Assembly: GCF_007991515.1 (NCBI RefSeq)
Contig: NZ_BJYM01000002.1
Coordinates: 186,001-250,000, forward strand
DNA length: 64,000 nt
Direction: 5' to 3'
Source of the DNA: Oceanobacillus sojae
GTDB taxonomy: Bacteria; Bacillota; Bacilli; Bacillales; Amphibacillaceae
Part shown: positions 53,109 through 61,025 of the stretch, piece after piece
How positions within the stretch are numbered: the stretch's first letter is position 1
Layout of the letters: the number at the start of each line of letters is the position of its first letter
Notes under the pieces: model-generated
What the model saw: the letters and a program-made list of their open reading frames with translations, nothing else
Databases searched by the model: none
What the model was told of the DNA's origin: nothing
Made by a program: the position numbers and the translations under genes

Positions 53109-53969
53109 TTACTTTAAATACGGTAAAATAACATCCAGTATTTTTTGAACCTTCATTGCTTGCTCTGAATATAATTTCTTAGCCTCCGGGTTATCTGTCT
53201 GAAAGGAATATCCCTCCAAATCTGCTTGTATTTTTTTAAGAGAAGCTGCTAACAATGGCCTTTCTTCTATCATAGTTTTTGTATATTGATCCTCGTACAA
53301 ATCCACATAAATGCTGCCGCGCGAATCAATTTGAGCCAGAAATACATCCTTTATATCTTCAGCTCCTTGTTTTTGTATTTCCCCTGTGAGCCATTCCTCT
53401 GAGTAACCAAGATTCTCCAGGCTTTTTTTCATTATTTTTCCGTCCATAATTAAGACAGCCGGACCATGCTCCTGTTCCAGCGGAATCCCTAATGTTTGCG
53501 GGGTAACTGGCTGTTGACCCGTTTTCAACATAATACTCAGTTCACCATTTGTTTCTAAAACAGCCATTTCCACATCAGAAACTTTAAATGTCCCTTTCTC
53601 CCTTAACAGCATTAATAATTCATTAATTGTCAGCAAATTCTTTTTCAAATTTTTATCTAATACTTCTCCATTTCGAATGACTATAGTTGCTTTCCCGTCT
53701 GTTATTTTTGAAAAAAGCATTGATTTCAAACCTAGATATGCCAAAATAATCGGAAAAAATCCCCAAATGGTTAATGAAACTAATCCATTAACTATTTTAA
53801 CGTTTTGATCAACAGACAAAGTTGCCGCTATAGAACCGATAGTGATTCCGACACAATAATCAAAAAAAGTGAGCTGTGAAATTTGCTTCTTTCCCATAAT
53901 CCGTGCCATTAAAAATAATAAAAAGAATGCAGTTATTGAACGGATTAGAATTAATACAATCTCAGGCAT
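53109..53969 (-). CDS. DUF421/YetF-family membrane protein
   Basis: 286 residues. Three N-terminal membrane helices (about 5-80) with the family block ARIMGKKQISQLTFFDYCVG and ITIGSIAATLSVDQ, then two cytosolic or surface alpha/beta YetF domains (KATIVIRNGEVLDKNLKKNL, VSDVEMAVLETNGELSIML, then YVDLYEDQ). Function of the family is not established; several B. subtilis members are in the spore or stress regulon. Single gene. Confidence 0.85.
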   Translation of the reverse strand: MPEIVLILIRSITAFFLLFLMARIMGKKQISQLTFFDYCVGITIGSIAATLSVDQNVKIVNGLVSLTIWGFFPIILAYLGLKSMLFSKITDGKATIVIRNGEVLDKNLKKNLLTINELLMLLREKGTFKVSDVEMAVLETNGELSIMLKTGQQPVTPQTLGIPLEQEHGPAVLIMDGKIMKKSLENLGYSEEWLTGEIQKQGAEDIKDVFLAQIDSRGSIYVDLYEDQYTKTMIEERPLLAASLKKIQADLEGYSFQTDNPEAKKLYSEQAMKVQKILDVILPYLK

Positions 53970-54060
53970 TATCCAATTCCCAACCTTTCTAAGATACGTA
54001 ATATATTCGTATTATGGGGCAATCTATGTATAACCATTCATAAAACAGAAAGGGATTAAA

Positions 54061-54399
54061 ATGAAGAAGATAATAATCATTTTTACACTTATTTTTATCA
54101 CACTTTCAGGATGCTCCAATCTAGTTGGCGGTGATCATTTCTTTCAACAAATTGATAAGCTTGAACAGGCTATCGATCAGCCTGAATGGAGTAAAGTTGC
54201 ATCTCAGGCTGAAGAATTAAAGAAAATGTACAAGAAGGATAAGTGGAAAATCCAGCTGGTAGGTGACGAAGATGAATATGAAGGATTGGATGAGAGCATC
54301 AGTAATCTGATTGCAGCAGCTAAGGAAGAAGATTCGCTAAATACCAGGCTGGAGCTTGCAACGGTTAAGTCTATTTTCGAAGGAATTTATTCATTGTAG
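54061..54399 (+). CDS. DUF4363-like lipoprotein
   Basis: 112 residues. Signal peptide with lipobox TLSGC (Cys18), then a helical, charged domain (QIDKLEQAIDQPEWSKVASQ, EELKKMYKKDKWKIQLVGD, ESISNLIAAAKEEDSLN). Resembles DUF4363 proteins, small helical lipoproteins often found next to YetF-type DUF421 genes; the neighbour at 53109 is one and is transcribed divergently 91 bases away. Function unknown. Confidence 0.75.
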   Translation: MKKIIIIFTLIFITLSGCSNLVGGDHFFQQIDKLEQAIDQPEWSKVASQAEELKKMYKKDKWKIQLVGDEDEYEGLDESISNLIAAAKEEDSLNTRLELATVKSIFEGIYSL

Positions 54400-54673
54400 G
54401 TTAATATTGGATTACAAACGGTTATATATACGATTTGGTGAATTTTATTTTTTATCTTTTACATCAACATAATTTTCATATGAATTCAGCAAAATTAGAG
54501 TTTAAAGTAATCACTTTTTCAAATAACAAAATATGGCTTATCAAAAAGTGAGTGATTTTTTGATAAAGGGATAAAATATAATTCGAGGATGGCATTTACG
54601 CTGGAAGCAACTGCTTAAAGCAAGGCTCCAAAAATGAATGTTTTCCTCATACAGAATACTGGGAGGGTTTTCA

Positions 54674-54850
54674 ATGGATAACAATAAACGTAATTTTAAA
54701 CGCAATGAACGTAGAAACCGTAATAATGAGAACAATCATAATCAAGAAATTAATAACGTGGAATTTGCAAATGAGAATGAGTTTATTGACGAAAATACCT
54801 TCAAAGAAAATGACAATCTCAACAACGAACGACGCAATAACCGTAAATAG
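54674..54850 (+). CDS. Small Asn/Arg/Glu-rich protein
   Basis: 58 residues from ATG 54674, preceded by GGGAGGG. Very low complexity: mostly Asn, Arg and Glu (MDNNKRNFKRNERRNRNNEN, then NERRNNRK), with no hydrophobic core and no cysteine. Probably disordered, nucleic-acid-binding or spore-matrix-like. I do not recognise a family. Followed by a strong terminator, which supports it being a real gene. Confidence 0.6.
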   Translation: MDNNKRNFKRNERRNRNNENNHNQEINNVEFANENEFIDENTFKENDNLNNERRNNRK

Positions 54851-54864
54851 GTAACATTGCTTTT

Positions 54865-54918
54865 AAGATACCTGAATCGTTGGAGAACTGAAAAATCCCC
54901 GATTCAGGTATCTTTCTT
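54865..54918 (+). terminator. Terminator of the Asn-rich gene
   Basis: AAGATACCTGAATC (54865-54878) and GATTCAGGTATCTT (54901-54914) pair perfectly over 14 bp, followed by a short T-rich tail. Confidence 0.88.
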
Positions 54919-55148
54919 ATGAATAAATTCCTAAACCCCAATATGAACAACGTCTTTGAATAAACAATTCGCAATACATATTGTTTGTTATAACAGTTGT
55001 AAAAATGAAGAAACAGATTAATCAGCATAACCTTTTGCCTCTCCAAAATTTTCATGTATTCGCATATGATAAAAAAATCCTTCTAGTAAATAATAGTTAT
55101 AAATCATACTTAAAGATTAATTTAATTTTTAGAAATGAGAGGTGTAAA

Positions 55149-55877
55149 ATGAAGAAAAAAATACTTTATACGATTATTTACCTGCTTCTGACTTCTTGTT
55201 TTTTCTTGTTAATCCAGGAACAGATATATGCGAAAGACAGGTTTGATTTTGAGGAAGATGGGGATATTTTCTGGGATGCAGAAACAGAGGAAAAAGTGAT
55301 CGCTTTAACTTTTGATGACGGACCGCACTCAAAATACACCCCTGCTATATTGGATATTTTAGCTGAATATGAAGCCAAAGCCACTTTTTTTGTACTGGGA
55401 GCCCACGCTGAAAAATTTCCGGATATCATTCACCGGCAAGTAATGGAAGGACATGAACTTGGCAATCATACTTATGATCACACCACTAAATTAAGCAGAC
55501 TCAGTCAAGAAATGAAAGAAACCTCAGACATCCTTTATGCCGTCACCGGAAGCCGACCAAAGCTCTTCCGTCCAGTCGGCGGTGGTTATAATGATGCGAT
55601 TGTAAAGAGAGCCGAAGAGAACCAGCTGCATGTTGCGCTATGGTCCTGGGATCAGGATACTAAAGACTGGGACGGTATAGATTATAAAACCATTGCAGAC
55701 AATGTCATCAACAATATTTCTCCAGGAGATGTCGTGCTGTTTCATGATGCAGGAGGCAAAAGGGAACAAACAGTTAAAGCTCTCCCGCTAATTCTCGATT
55801 ATTTAGCTGAAAACCAATATAAAACCATTACAGTATCTGAAATGATGGAAAAAGATGAAAAGTTAAAAGAAAATTAA
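55149..55877 (+). CDS. Polysaccharide deacetylase (NodB domain)
   Basis: 242 residues from ATG 55149, behind GAGAGGTG; the frame is open to 54981 without a ribosome site. N-terminal signal or anchor helix (ILYTIIYLLLTSCFFLLIQ). NodB motifs in order: TFDDGPHSKYTP (catalytic Asp and metal Asp), HELGNHTYDHT (metal His pair), RPVGGGYND, LWSWDQDTKDW and VVLFHDAG. A zinc-dependent deacetylase of peptidoglycan or another surface polysaccharide. The substrate is not deducible. Confidence 0.9.
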   Translation: MKKKILYTIIYLLLTSCFFLLIQEQIYAKDRFDFEEDGDIFWDAETEEKVIALTFDDGPHSKYTPAILDILAEYEAKATFFVLGAHAEKFPDIIHRQVMEGHELGNHTYDHTTKLSRLSQEMKETSDILYAVTGSRPKLFRPVGGGYNDAIVKRAEENQLHVALWSWDQDTKDWDGIDYKTIADNVINNISPGDVVLFHDAGGKREQTVKALPLILDYLAENQYKTITVSEMMEKDEKLKEN

Positions 55878-55897
55878 CAGATACAGGCTATATAACC

Positions 55898-55930
55898 GCT
55901 GTCCCTAAACATCAAACTTGAGTGGACAGC
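55898..55930 (+). terminator. Terminator of the deacetylase gene
   Basis: GCTGTCC (55898-55904) and GGACAGC (55924-55930) form a stem of 7 perfect bp, followed by TGTTTT. Confidence 0.65.
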
Positions 55931-56129
55931 TGTTTTATCCCCCTGTAATGAATTAAATATTTTTAATCATCAATCTCCTTTCTGGAAAATGTTTTACCCA
56001 TTTATTTCCCCCAGCATTAAAAAACGGATTATTTCTATTATATTCAAAGCTTTTTATAGTAAATAGCAATCATTTCATGCTCACCCCTTCTTATCACGAA
56101 TAATCACTTTATTCTCCACTTTATGCGTT

Positions 56130-56157
56130 TTGACGTTATTTCTGCTTATGTTAATCT
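56130..56157 (+). promoter_or_regulatory. Promoter of ectABC
   Basis: TTGACG (56130-56135), a 16-base spacer and TAATCT (56152-56157). Transcription would start near 56164, downstream of the ATG at 56161, which bears on the ectA start. No clear SigB box was found. Confidence 0.6.
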
Positions 56158-56160
56158 AAT

Positions 56161-56751
56161 ATGGTAAGTAAAAAAATCCACTCAGGAGGTGAGAGCATTA
56201 ACACAAACACCAAAAATAAAAATGAAACGACATTAACTGTTGGTTTTGAAAACGATTTTTATTTTCGCAAGCCCGTAAAAGATGATGGAGCTGCTGTTTG
56301 GGAATTGATTAAAGATTCCAAGGTACTCGATCTTAATTCATCTTACAGTTATTTAATGTGGTGTGATATTTTTTCTGAAACCTCGATCATTGCAGAAAAA
56401 GACGGGAGAACGTTCGGTTTTATTTCCGGGTATAAAAATCCGAATAATATGAATAAGTTATTTATCTGGCAGGTTGCTGTAGATGCTTCCGCTCGAGGTA
56501 ACGGATTAGCGACGAAAATGCTGCGCCAATTGTTAAAGCGCGAAGCCTGTAAAGATATTGATTATGTTGAGGCAACTGTTTCTCCGTCCAATCAACCTTC
56601 ACAATCTTTATTCAGAGGCCTTGCTAAAAAGCTTGATACAGATTGTCATATCAATGATTATTTTATTGCGGAAGATTTCCCGGATGAGGAGAAAGAACAC
56701 GAGGATGAGTTACTGTTTACGATTGGACCAATTACTGCAGAAAATAAATAA
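56161..56751 (+). CDS. ectA: Diaminobutyrate acetyltransferase
   Basis: GNAT enzyme that acetylates L-2,4-diaminobutyrate, second step of ectoine synthesis. The EctA signature [20 protein letters not shown] is followed by [12 protein letters not shown] and the acetyl-CoA loop [14 protein letters not shown]. The coordinates use the only ATG in frame (196 residues). That ATG has no ribosome site and lies at or before the predicted transcription start, whereas a perfect AGGAGGTGAG (56184-56193) sits 7 bases before an in-frame ATT (56197). So the true start may be ATT, giving 184 residues. First gene of ectABC; 17 bases before ectB. Confidence 0.93.
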   Translation: MVSKKIHSGGESINTNTKNKNETTLTVGFENDFYFRKPVKDDGAAVWELIKDSKVLDLNSSYSYLMWCDIFSETSIIAEKDGRTFGFISGYKNPNNMNKLFIWQVAVDASARGNGLATKMLRQLLKREACKDIDYVEATVSPSNQPSQSLFRGLAKKLDTDCHINDYFIAEDFPDEEKEHEDELLFTIGPITAENK

Positions 56752-56768
56752 TTAAAGGAATGATTTCA

Positions 56769-58046
56769 TTGACAACTGCAACATTAAATAATGCGAAAAT
56801 GAAAACGTTTGAAAATTTAGAATCAGAAGTAAGAAGCTACAGCAGAGGATGGCCAACTGTTTTTGAAAAATCAAAAGGCTATAAGCTGTGGGATACCGAC
56901 GGAAAAGAATATATTGATTTCTTTGCAGGTGCAGGCACATTGAATTATGGTCACAACGATAATGTGATGCAGGAGAAATTAATTGAATATATCAAAAATG
57001 ATGGCATTATCCATAGCCTCGATATGGGGACTCCCCCAAGAGAAAATTTCCTGGAACGCTTCAACGAAGTTATACTCAAGCCGAGAAATCTTGATTACAA
57101 GATTATGTTCCCTGGCCCTACCGGAACAAATACCGTAGAAAGCGCGCTGAAAATTGCCAGAAAAGTGACTGGCCGGGAGACCGTAATCAGTTTTACCAAC
57201 GCTTTTCATGGAATGACAATCGGGTCACTTTCTGTAACAGGAAATTCCTTTAAGCGCCATGGAGCCGGTGTTCCGCTGCATCATGCTGTATCTATGCCAT
57301 TTGATAATTATGTTGAGGATCATGATTCCATTGCTTATCTGGATCGCTTTTTAGATGACAGCGGAAGCGGCGTAGCGTTGCCTGCCGCAATTATTCTGGA
57401 AACCGTTCAGGGAGAAGGCGGAATTAATGCTGCTCGAATGGAATGGCTGAAAAAAGTGGAAGAGCTGTGCAGACGCTGGGACATTCTCCTGATTGTTGAT
57501 GATGTACAGGCTGGAAATGGTCGTACTGGCACCTTCTTCAGCTTTGAACCTGCAGGAATTAAACCAGATATTGTTTGTCTATCCAAATCTATCGGTGGAA
57601 TTGGTCTGCCAATGGCAATTACACTGATTAAATCAGAGTATGACCAATGGGGACCTGGTGAACATAACGGAACCTTTCGTGGCAACAATATGGCGTTTAT
57701 TGCTGCGACTGAAGCATTGAAAAATTGGGAAACGGATGATTTCAGTAATGACGTACAGGAAAAAGGCATATTTTTGAAAAAAGCAGTGCATAAGCTGATT
57801 GAAAAATATCCCGAATTACAGGGCGAAGCCAGAGGCAGAGGCTTAATGCAAGGAATTGCCATAGAAAAAGAAGGCTTGGCAGGAGAAATTTGTGCCGAAG
57901 CTTTTAATCGTGGCCTGATTGTTGAAACTTCCGGTCCAGATGATGAAGTAGTCAAGTTTCTACCGCCGTTGATTATTGATCAGGAAGGTTTGGAAAAAGG
58001 ACTGGAGCTGCTTGAAGACAGTATAAAACACGTACTTGAACGATAA
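56769..58046 (+). CDS. ectB: Diaminobutyrate-2-oxoglutarate transaminase
   Basis: 425-residue class III PLP aminotransferase making L-2,4-diaminobutyrate from aspartate semialdehyde. [47 protein letters not shown] and the PLP lysine in [14 protein letters not shown] are typical of EctB. Start is TTG at 56769, 9 bases after AAAGGA; the ATG at 56760 directly touches that site. Second gene of the operon. Confidence 0.95.
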   Translation: MTTATLNNAKMKTFENLESEVRSYSRGWPTVFEKSKGYKLWDTDGKEYIDFFAGAGTLNYGHNDNVMQEKLIEYIKNDGIIHSLDMGTPPRENFLERFNEVILKPRNLDYKIMFPGPTGTNTVESALKIARKVTGRETVISFTNAFHGMTIGSLSVTGNSFKRHGAGVPLHHAVSMPFDNYVEDHDSIAYLDRFLDDSGSGVALPAAIILETVQGEGGINAARMEWLKKVEELCRRWDILLIVDDVQAGNGRTGTFFSFEPAGIKPDIVCLSKSIGGIGLPMAITLIKSEYDQWGPGEHNGTFRGNNMAFIAATEALKNWETDDFSNDVQEKGIFLKKAVHKLIEKYPELQGEARGRGLMQGIAIEKEGLAGEICAEAFNRGLIVETSGPDDEVVKFLPPLIIDQEGLEKGLELLEDSIKHVLER

Positions 58047-58086
58047 AAATAGATAGAGATTTATTAATAGAGAGGAGAAAAAATAA

Positions 58087-58473
58087 ATGATCGTAAAATC
58101 ACTGGAGGATTTACTTGGAACAGAAGCTGAAACAAAATCCGAAAACTGGGAGAGCCGTCGTTTTATTTTAAAGAAGGACGGCGTCGGTTTCAGTATGAAC
58201 GATACAATAATTAAAGCAGGAACAGATAATTTCTTTTGGTATAAAAATCATATTGAAGCAGTTTACTGCATCGAAGGTGAAGGAGAAATTGAGAAGATAT
58301 CAACTGGAGATGTGTACCAGATTAAGCCTGGTACAATGTATCTTTTAGATGAAAATGATAAGCACCGTCTTCGCGCACGTACCCAGATGCGTATGGTGTG
58401 TGTATTCAACCCGCCGTTAGTGGGAACAGAAACACATAATGAAGAAGGTTTCTACCCTCTATTAACTGAATAA
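58087..58473 (+). CDS. ectC: Ectoine synthase
   Basis: 128-residue cupin that cyclises N-gamma-acetyldiaminobutyrate to ectoine. Typical EctC blocks: [67 protein letters not shown] and [11 protein letters not shown]. Good ribosome site GAGAGGAG. No ectD hydroxylase or dedicated aspartokinase follows, so ectoine rather than hydroxyectoine is the expected product from this locus. Terminator directly downstream. Confidence 0.96.
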   Translation: MIVKSLEDLLGTEAETKSENWESRRFILKKDGVGFSMNDTIIKAGTDNFFWYKNHIEAVYCIEGEGEIEKISTGDVYQIKPGTMYLLDENDKHRLRARTQMRMVCVFNPPLVGTETHNEEGFYPLLTE

Positions 58474-58481
58474 CAAGCCTT

Positions 58482-58527
58482 AAAAAATCGCCTGATACGA
58501 AAAAATCGCAAATCAGGCGATTTTTTT
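58482..58527 (+). terminator. Terminator of ectABC
   Basis: AAAAAATCGCCTGAT (58482-58496) pairs with ATCAGGCGATTTTTTT (58512-58527). Strong, with seven T. Confidence 0.93.
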
Positions 58528-58693
58528 AAGCTTTAAAAGAATAATAATTCATTAAAGAGCTTTTATATAATTATAATCAGACTAAATTATTGTGGACTAA
58601 CGCAGCTTGCAGCAAAGCAATCCTTTTCAGATTGCTACACACACGGAAAGAAAAGGCGAATAAACTGGGTGTAGGATGAAAGGAGGTTATTGG

Positions 58694-59134
58694 ATGTCTT
58701 TTCACAATCACCCCTCGCCCGGCTGGCAATCTTATCATCAAAATCATAGAGATAATATTCAGCAGGATAACTATCTGCATTTTGATAACAGGAACAATTC
58801 AGGAAATCAAAATGTGGAAACACAAATTCAAGGTCCTGTATATGGAACAGGAATGTTGCCTGGGCATAATACACTTTCTGTCCGGGATACAAATAGTCAG
58901 GGGTTAGGAAATAGCCAATATAATACCTATTCAACTTATCCTGTCAGCTCTTATCATGGTATAACACCAGATATGCAATACATGATGCAAATGATAACTC
59001 AGCTCAAAAATCAAATGGATCAGCTTAATCGATTGATTATACAAAATAATCGCCTGTTACAGTCAATACATGATCAGGAAGATACCAAATGTGTTCAGGG
59101 AAACAGCGGCGGAGCCGTTATTGTACGAATGTGA
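58694..59134 (+). CDS. Hydrophilic coiled-coil protein, possible spore coat component
   Basis: 146 residues from ATG 58694 behind AAAGGAGGTTATTGG. The N-terminal half is His/Asn/Gln/Ser-rich and probably disordered (MSFHNHPSPGWQSYHQNHRD). The C-terminal half has a coiled coil rich in Met, Gln and Leu (MQMITQLKNQMDQLNRLI, QNNRLLQSIHDQ) and ends GNSGGAVIVRM with one Cys. Composition recalls spore coat or germination-accessory proteins, but I do not recognise the family. Monocistronic with its own terminator. Confidence 0.55.
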   Translation: MSFHNHPSPGWQSYHQNHRDNIQQDNYLHFDNRNNSGNQNVETQIQGPVYGTGMLPGHNTLSVRDTNSQGLGNSQYNTYSTYPVSSYHGITPDMQYMMQMITQLKNQMDQLNRLIIQNNRLLQSIHDQEDTKCVQGNSGGAVIVRM

Positions 59135-59456
59135 TCAAAAATAAACAGGATTTCTCGAATTATTATTAAATTATTACCAGCTATCATTAAAGTTAGCGGG
59201 CTTATTTCAAGGAGGCGTATATTCCCCTGGAATAAGCCCGCTATTATTTGTTAATTTAAATCTTCTTGTTCTCGGTATGCCACCTTATGATAACGGACTT
59301 GGACAAGAAGATAATAATTAATCTACTTCCATATAGTTTTTTCCTATAGCAAACGATACATTTTTACAATTACCTTATAACTGCTGTTTCATGATAACAT
59401 TCTGTTTAATCATTTACATTGCGAAATTTAAATAAACGGAAGGAAGTTTTAAAATT
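59135..59456. other. Intergenic region with terminator
   Basis: 322 bases before the MFS gene. Contains the strong hairpin at 59194-59243 and then AT-rich sequence likely carrying the MFS promoter. No riboswitch or small gene seen. Confidence 0.4.
59194..59243 (+). terminator. Terminator of the coiled-coil protein gene
   Basis: TAGCGGGCTTATT (59194-59206) pairs with AATAAGCCCGCTA (59231-59243); T-rich tail follows. Confidence 0.88.
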
Positions 59457-60806
59457 ATGCGGACGGTTCAAACAACTCAAGTTTTGGGGAACAGTAAATT
59501 TAATAAATTTCATTTACTTATTTTTCTCTGGTGTTTTTTCGCTATCGGCTTTGATGGCTTTGATGTTGCTATATATGGAATTGGATTACCATTAATGATG
59601 GAGGATTTTAATATCAGCAGAGTAGAAGCCGGGGCAATAAGCAGCTATACCCTTATCAGTGCCATGATCGGTACTTTTCTGTTAGGCTCTATTTCAGATC
59701 TTATCGGCCGTAAAAAAGCAATAGCCATTTGTTTAACCTTATTTAGTCTTTTCACCTTTTTAGCAGGCTTTGCACAGGAGCCTACCTTATTTATGATTAT
59801 GCGGGTGATTGCTGCACTTGGTTTAGGCGGAATTATGCCAATCCTTGTTGCAATTATGGGAGAGTATTCTCCGGTGAAGAAACGCGCATTGACGATTGCT
59901 ACAATGTACTGCGGCTATTCTATCGGAGCAATTATCGCTTCCTTAATTGGAATGTATTTAATGGAATTGACGAGCTGGAGGTTATTATATTGGATTAGTA
60001 TTATTCCCCTTATCACGCTGCCTTGGTTCTTAAAGCAATTTCCTGAATCTGTTTCTTATTATCTTAAAAAGAAAAAAGGAGATAAAATTGCAGAGATTCT
60101 TAATAAAGTTGATCCCTGTGGTAACTATCAAGCGGCTGATAACTATGAATACGAAACATTTAATGAGAGTACAAAAGAATTCCCAATTAAAAAGGTCTTC
60201 TCAAATAAACGAACCAGCAGTACACTTGCATTTTGGATTGCAGTCACTTGCTCGATGCTCGTTATATCCGGACTAACAACCTGGCTGCCGCAAATTATGG
60301 TTGAATCAGGTCACGGTCTTACATCCAGCCTGTCCTTTAACCTGATGCTTGCTGTCGGACAAATTTCGGGCTCTATATTTGGCGGAATGTTAGTAAGCCG
60401 TCTCGGACATCGTTCTGTCTTAATCCTGATGTTTTTTATCGGATCACTATGTTTTGTTATGTTAAGTATAACAACAAATGCTCTTTTACTATATCTTATC
60501 ATTACATTAACAGGTGCTTGTACAGTGGGAACACAAAACTTAGTCAATCCATATATTTCCGAATTTTATCCAAGGGAGATTCGTACGACCGGATTAAGTA
60601 TAGCTGTCGGCGTCGGGCGGATTGGAGGAATCATGGCACCGGTGGCCATTGCACTTTTACTGACAACCAATTTAGACCCGCAGCATGCGTTTATGGCCTT
60701 TGCTATACCTAGTCTGATTGGAGCTATTGCCTTTGTTACAGTCCGAGAAAAACATGCGAGCTTTGACCATGTCAATGTGGCTGTAGGAAAACAAAAAACA
60801 GCTTGA
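59457..60806 (+). CDS. MFS transporter, aromatic acid:proton symporter type
   Basis: 449 residues with about 12 membrane helices and a central loop (about 200-255). The MFS motif between helices 2 and 3 is GSISDLIGRKKAI, and helix 1 carries GFDGFDVAIYGIGLPLMMED, the aspartate-rich signature of the AAHS group (PcaK, BenK). It likely imports an aromatic or shikimate-like acid; no degradation genes are adjacent, so substrate is open. ATG with GGAAGGAAG. Monocistronic. Confidence 0.85.
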   Translation: MRTVQTTQVLGNSKFNKFHLLIFLWCFFAIGFDGFDVAIYGIGLPLMMEDFNISRVEAGAISSYTLISAMIGTFLLGSISDLIGRKKAIAICLTLFSLFTFLAGFAQEPTLFMIMRVIAALGLGGIMPILVAIMGEYSPVKKRALTIATMYCGYSIGAIIASLIGMYLMELTSWRLLYWISIIPLITLPWFLKQFPESVSYYLKKKKGDKIAEILNKVDPCGNYQAADNYEYETFNESTKEFPIKKVFSNKRTSSTLAFWIAVTCSMLVISGLTTWLPQIMVESGHGLTSSLSFNLMLAVGQISGSIFGGMLVSRLGHRSVLILMFFIGSLCFVMLSITTNALLLYLIITLTGACTVGTQNLVNPYISEFYPREIRTTGLSIAVGVGRIGGIMAPVAIALLLTTNLDPQHAFMAFAIPSLIGAIAFVTVREKHASFDHVNVAVGKQKTA

Positions 60807-60874
60807 AGTATTACCTGTATCTATAAAAATATTACAATTGCTATGAACTAGTAAATAATAATTTATCATAAATC

Positions 60875-60914
60875 AAGCCGTCTGTTTCCCAAATTCCCCA
60901 GAAACAAACGGCTT
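60875..60914. terminator. Hairpin downstream of the MFS gene
   Basis: AAGCCGTCTGTTTC (60875-60888) and GAAACAAACGGCTT (60901-60914), one mismatch. Lies between converging genes; T tracts are weak on both strands. Confidence 0.6.
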
Positions 60915-61025
60915 CATAAAATGAACTGGCTATCCCGCCTATCAGATATTGTGCTGATTCCATTCTAAAGTTATTTTTTATAGAAATTTGAAAAGCAAAT
61001 TTACCTATAACCAGCCTTTTTCTAG

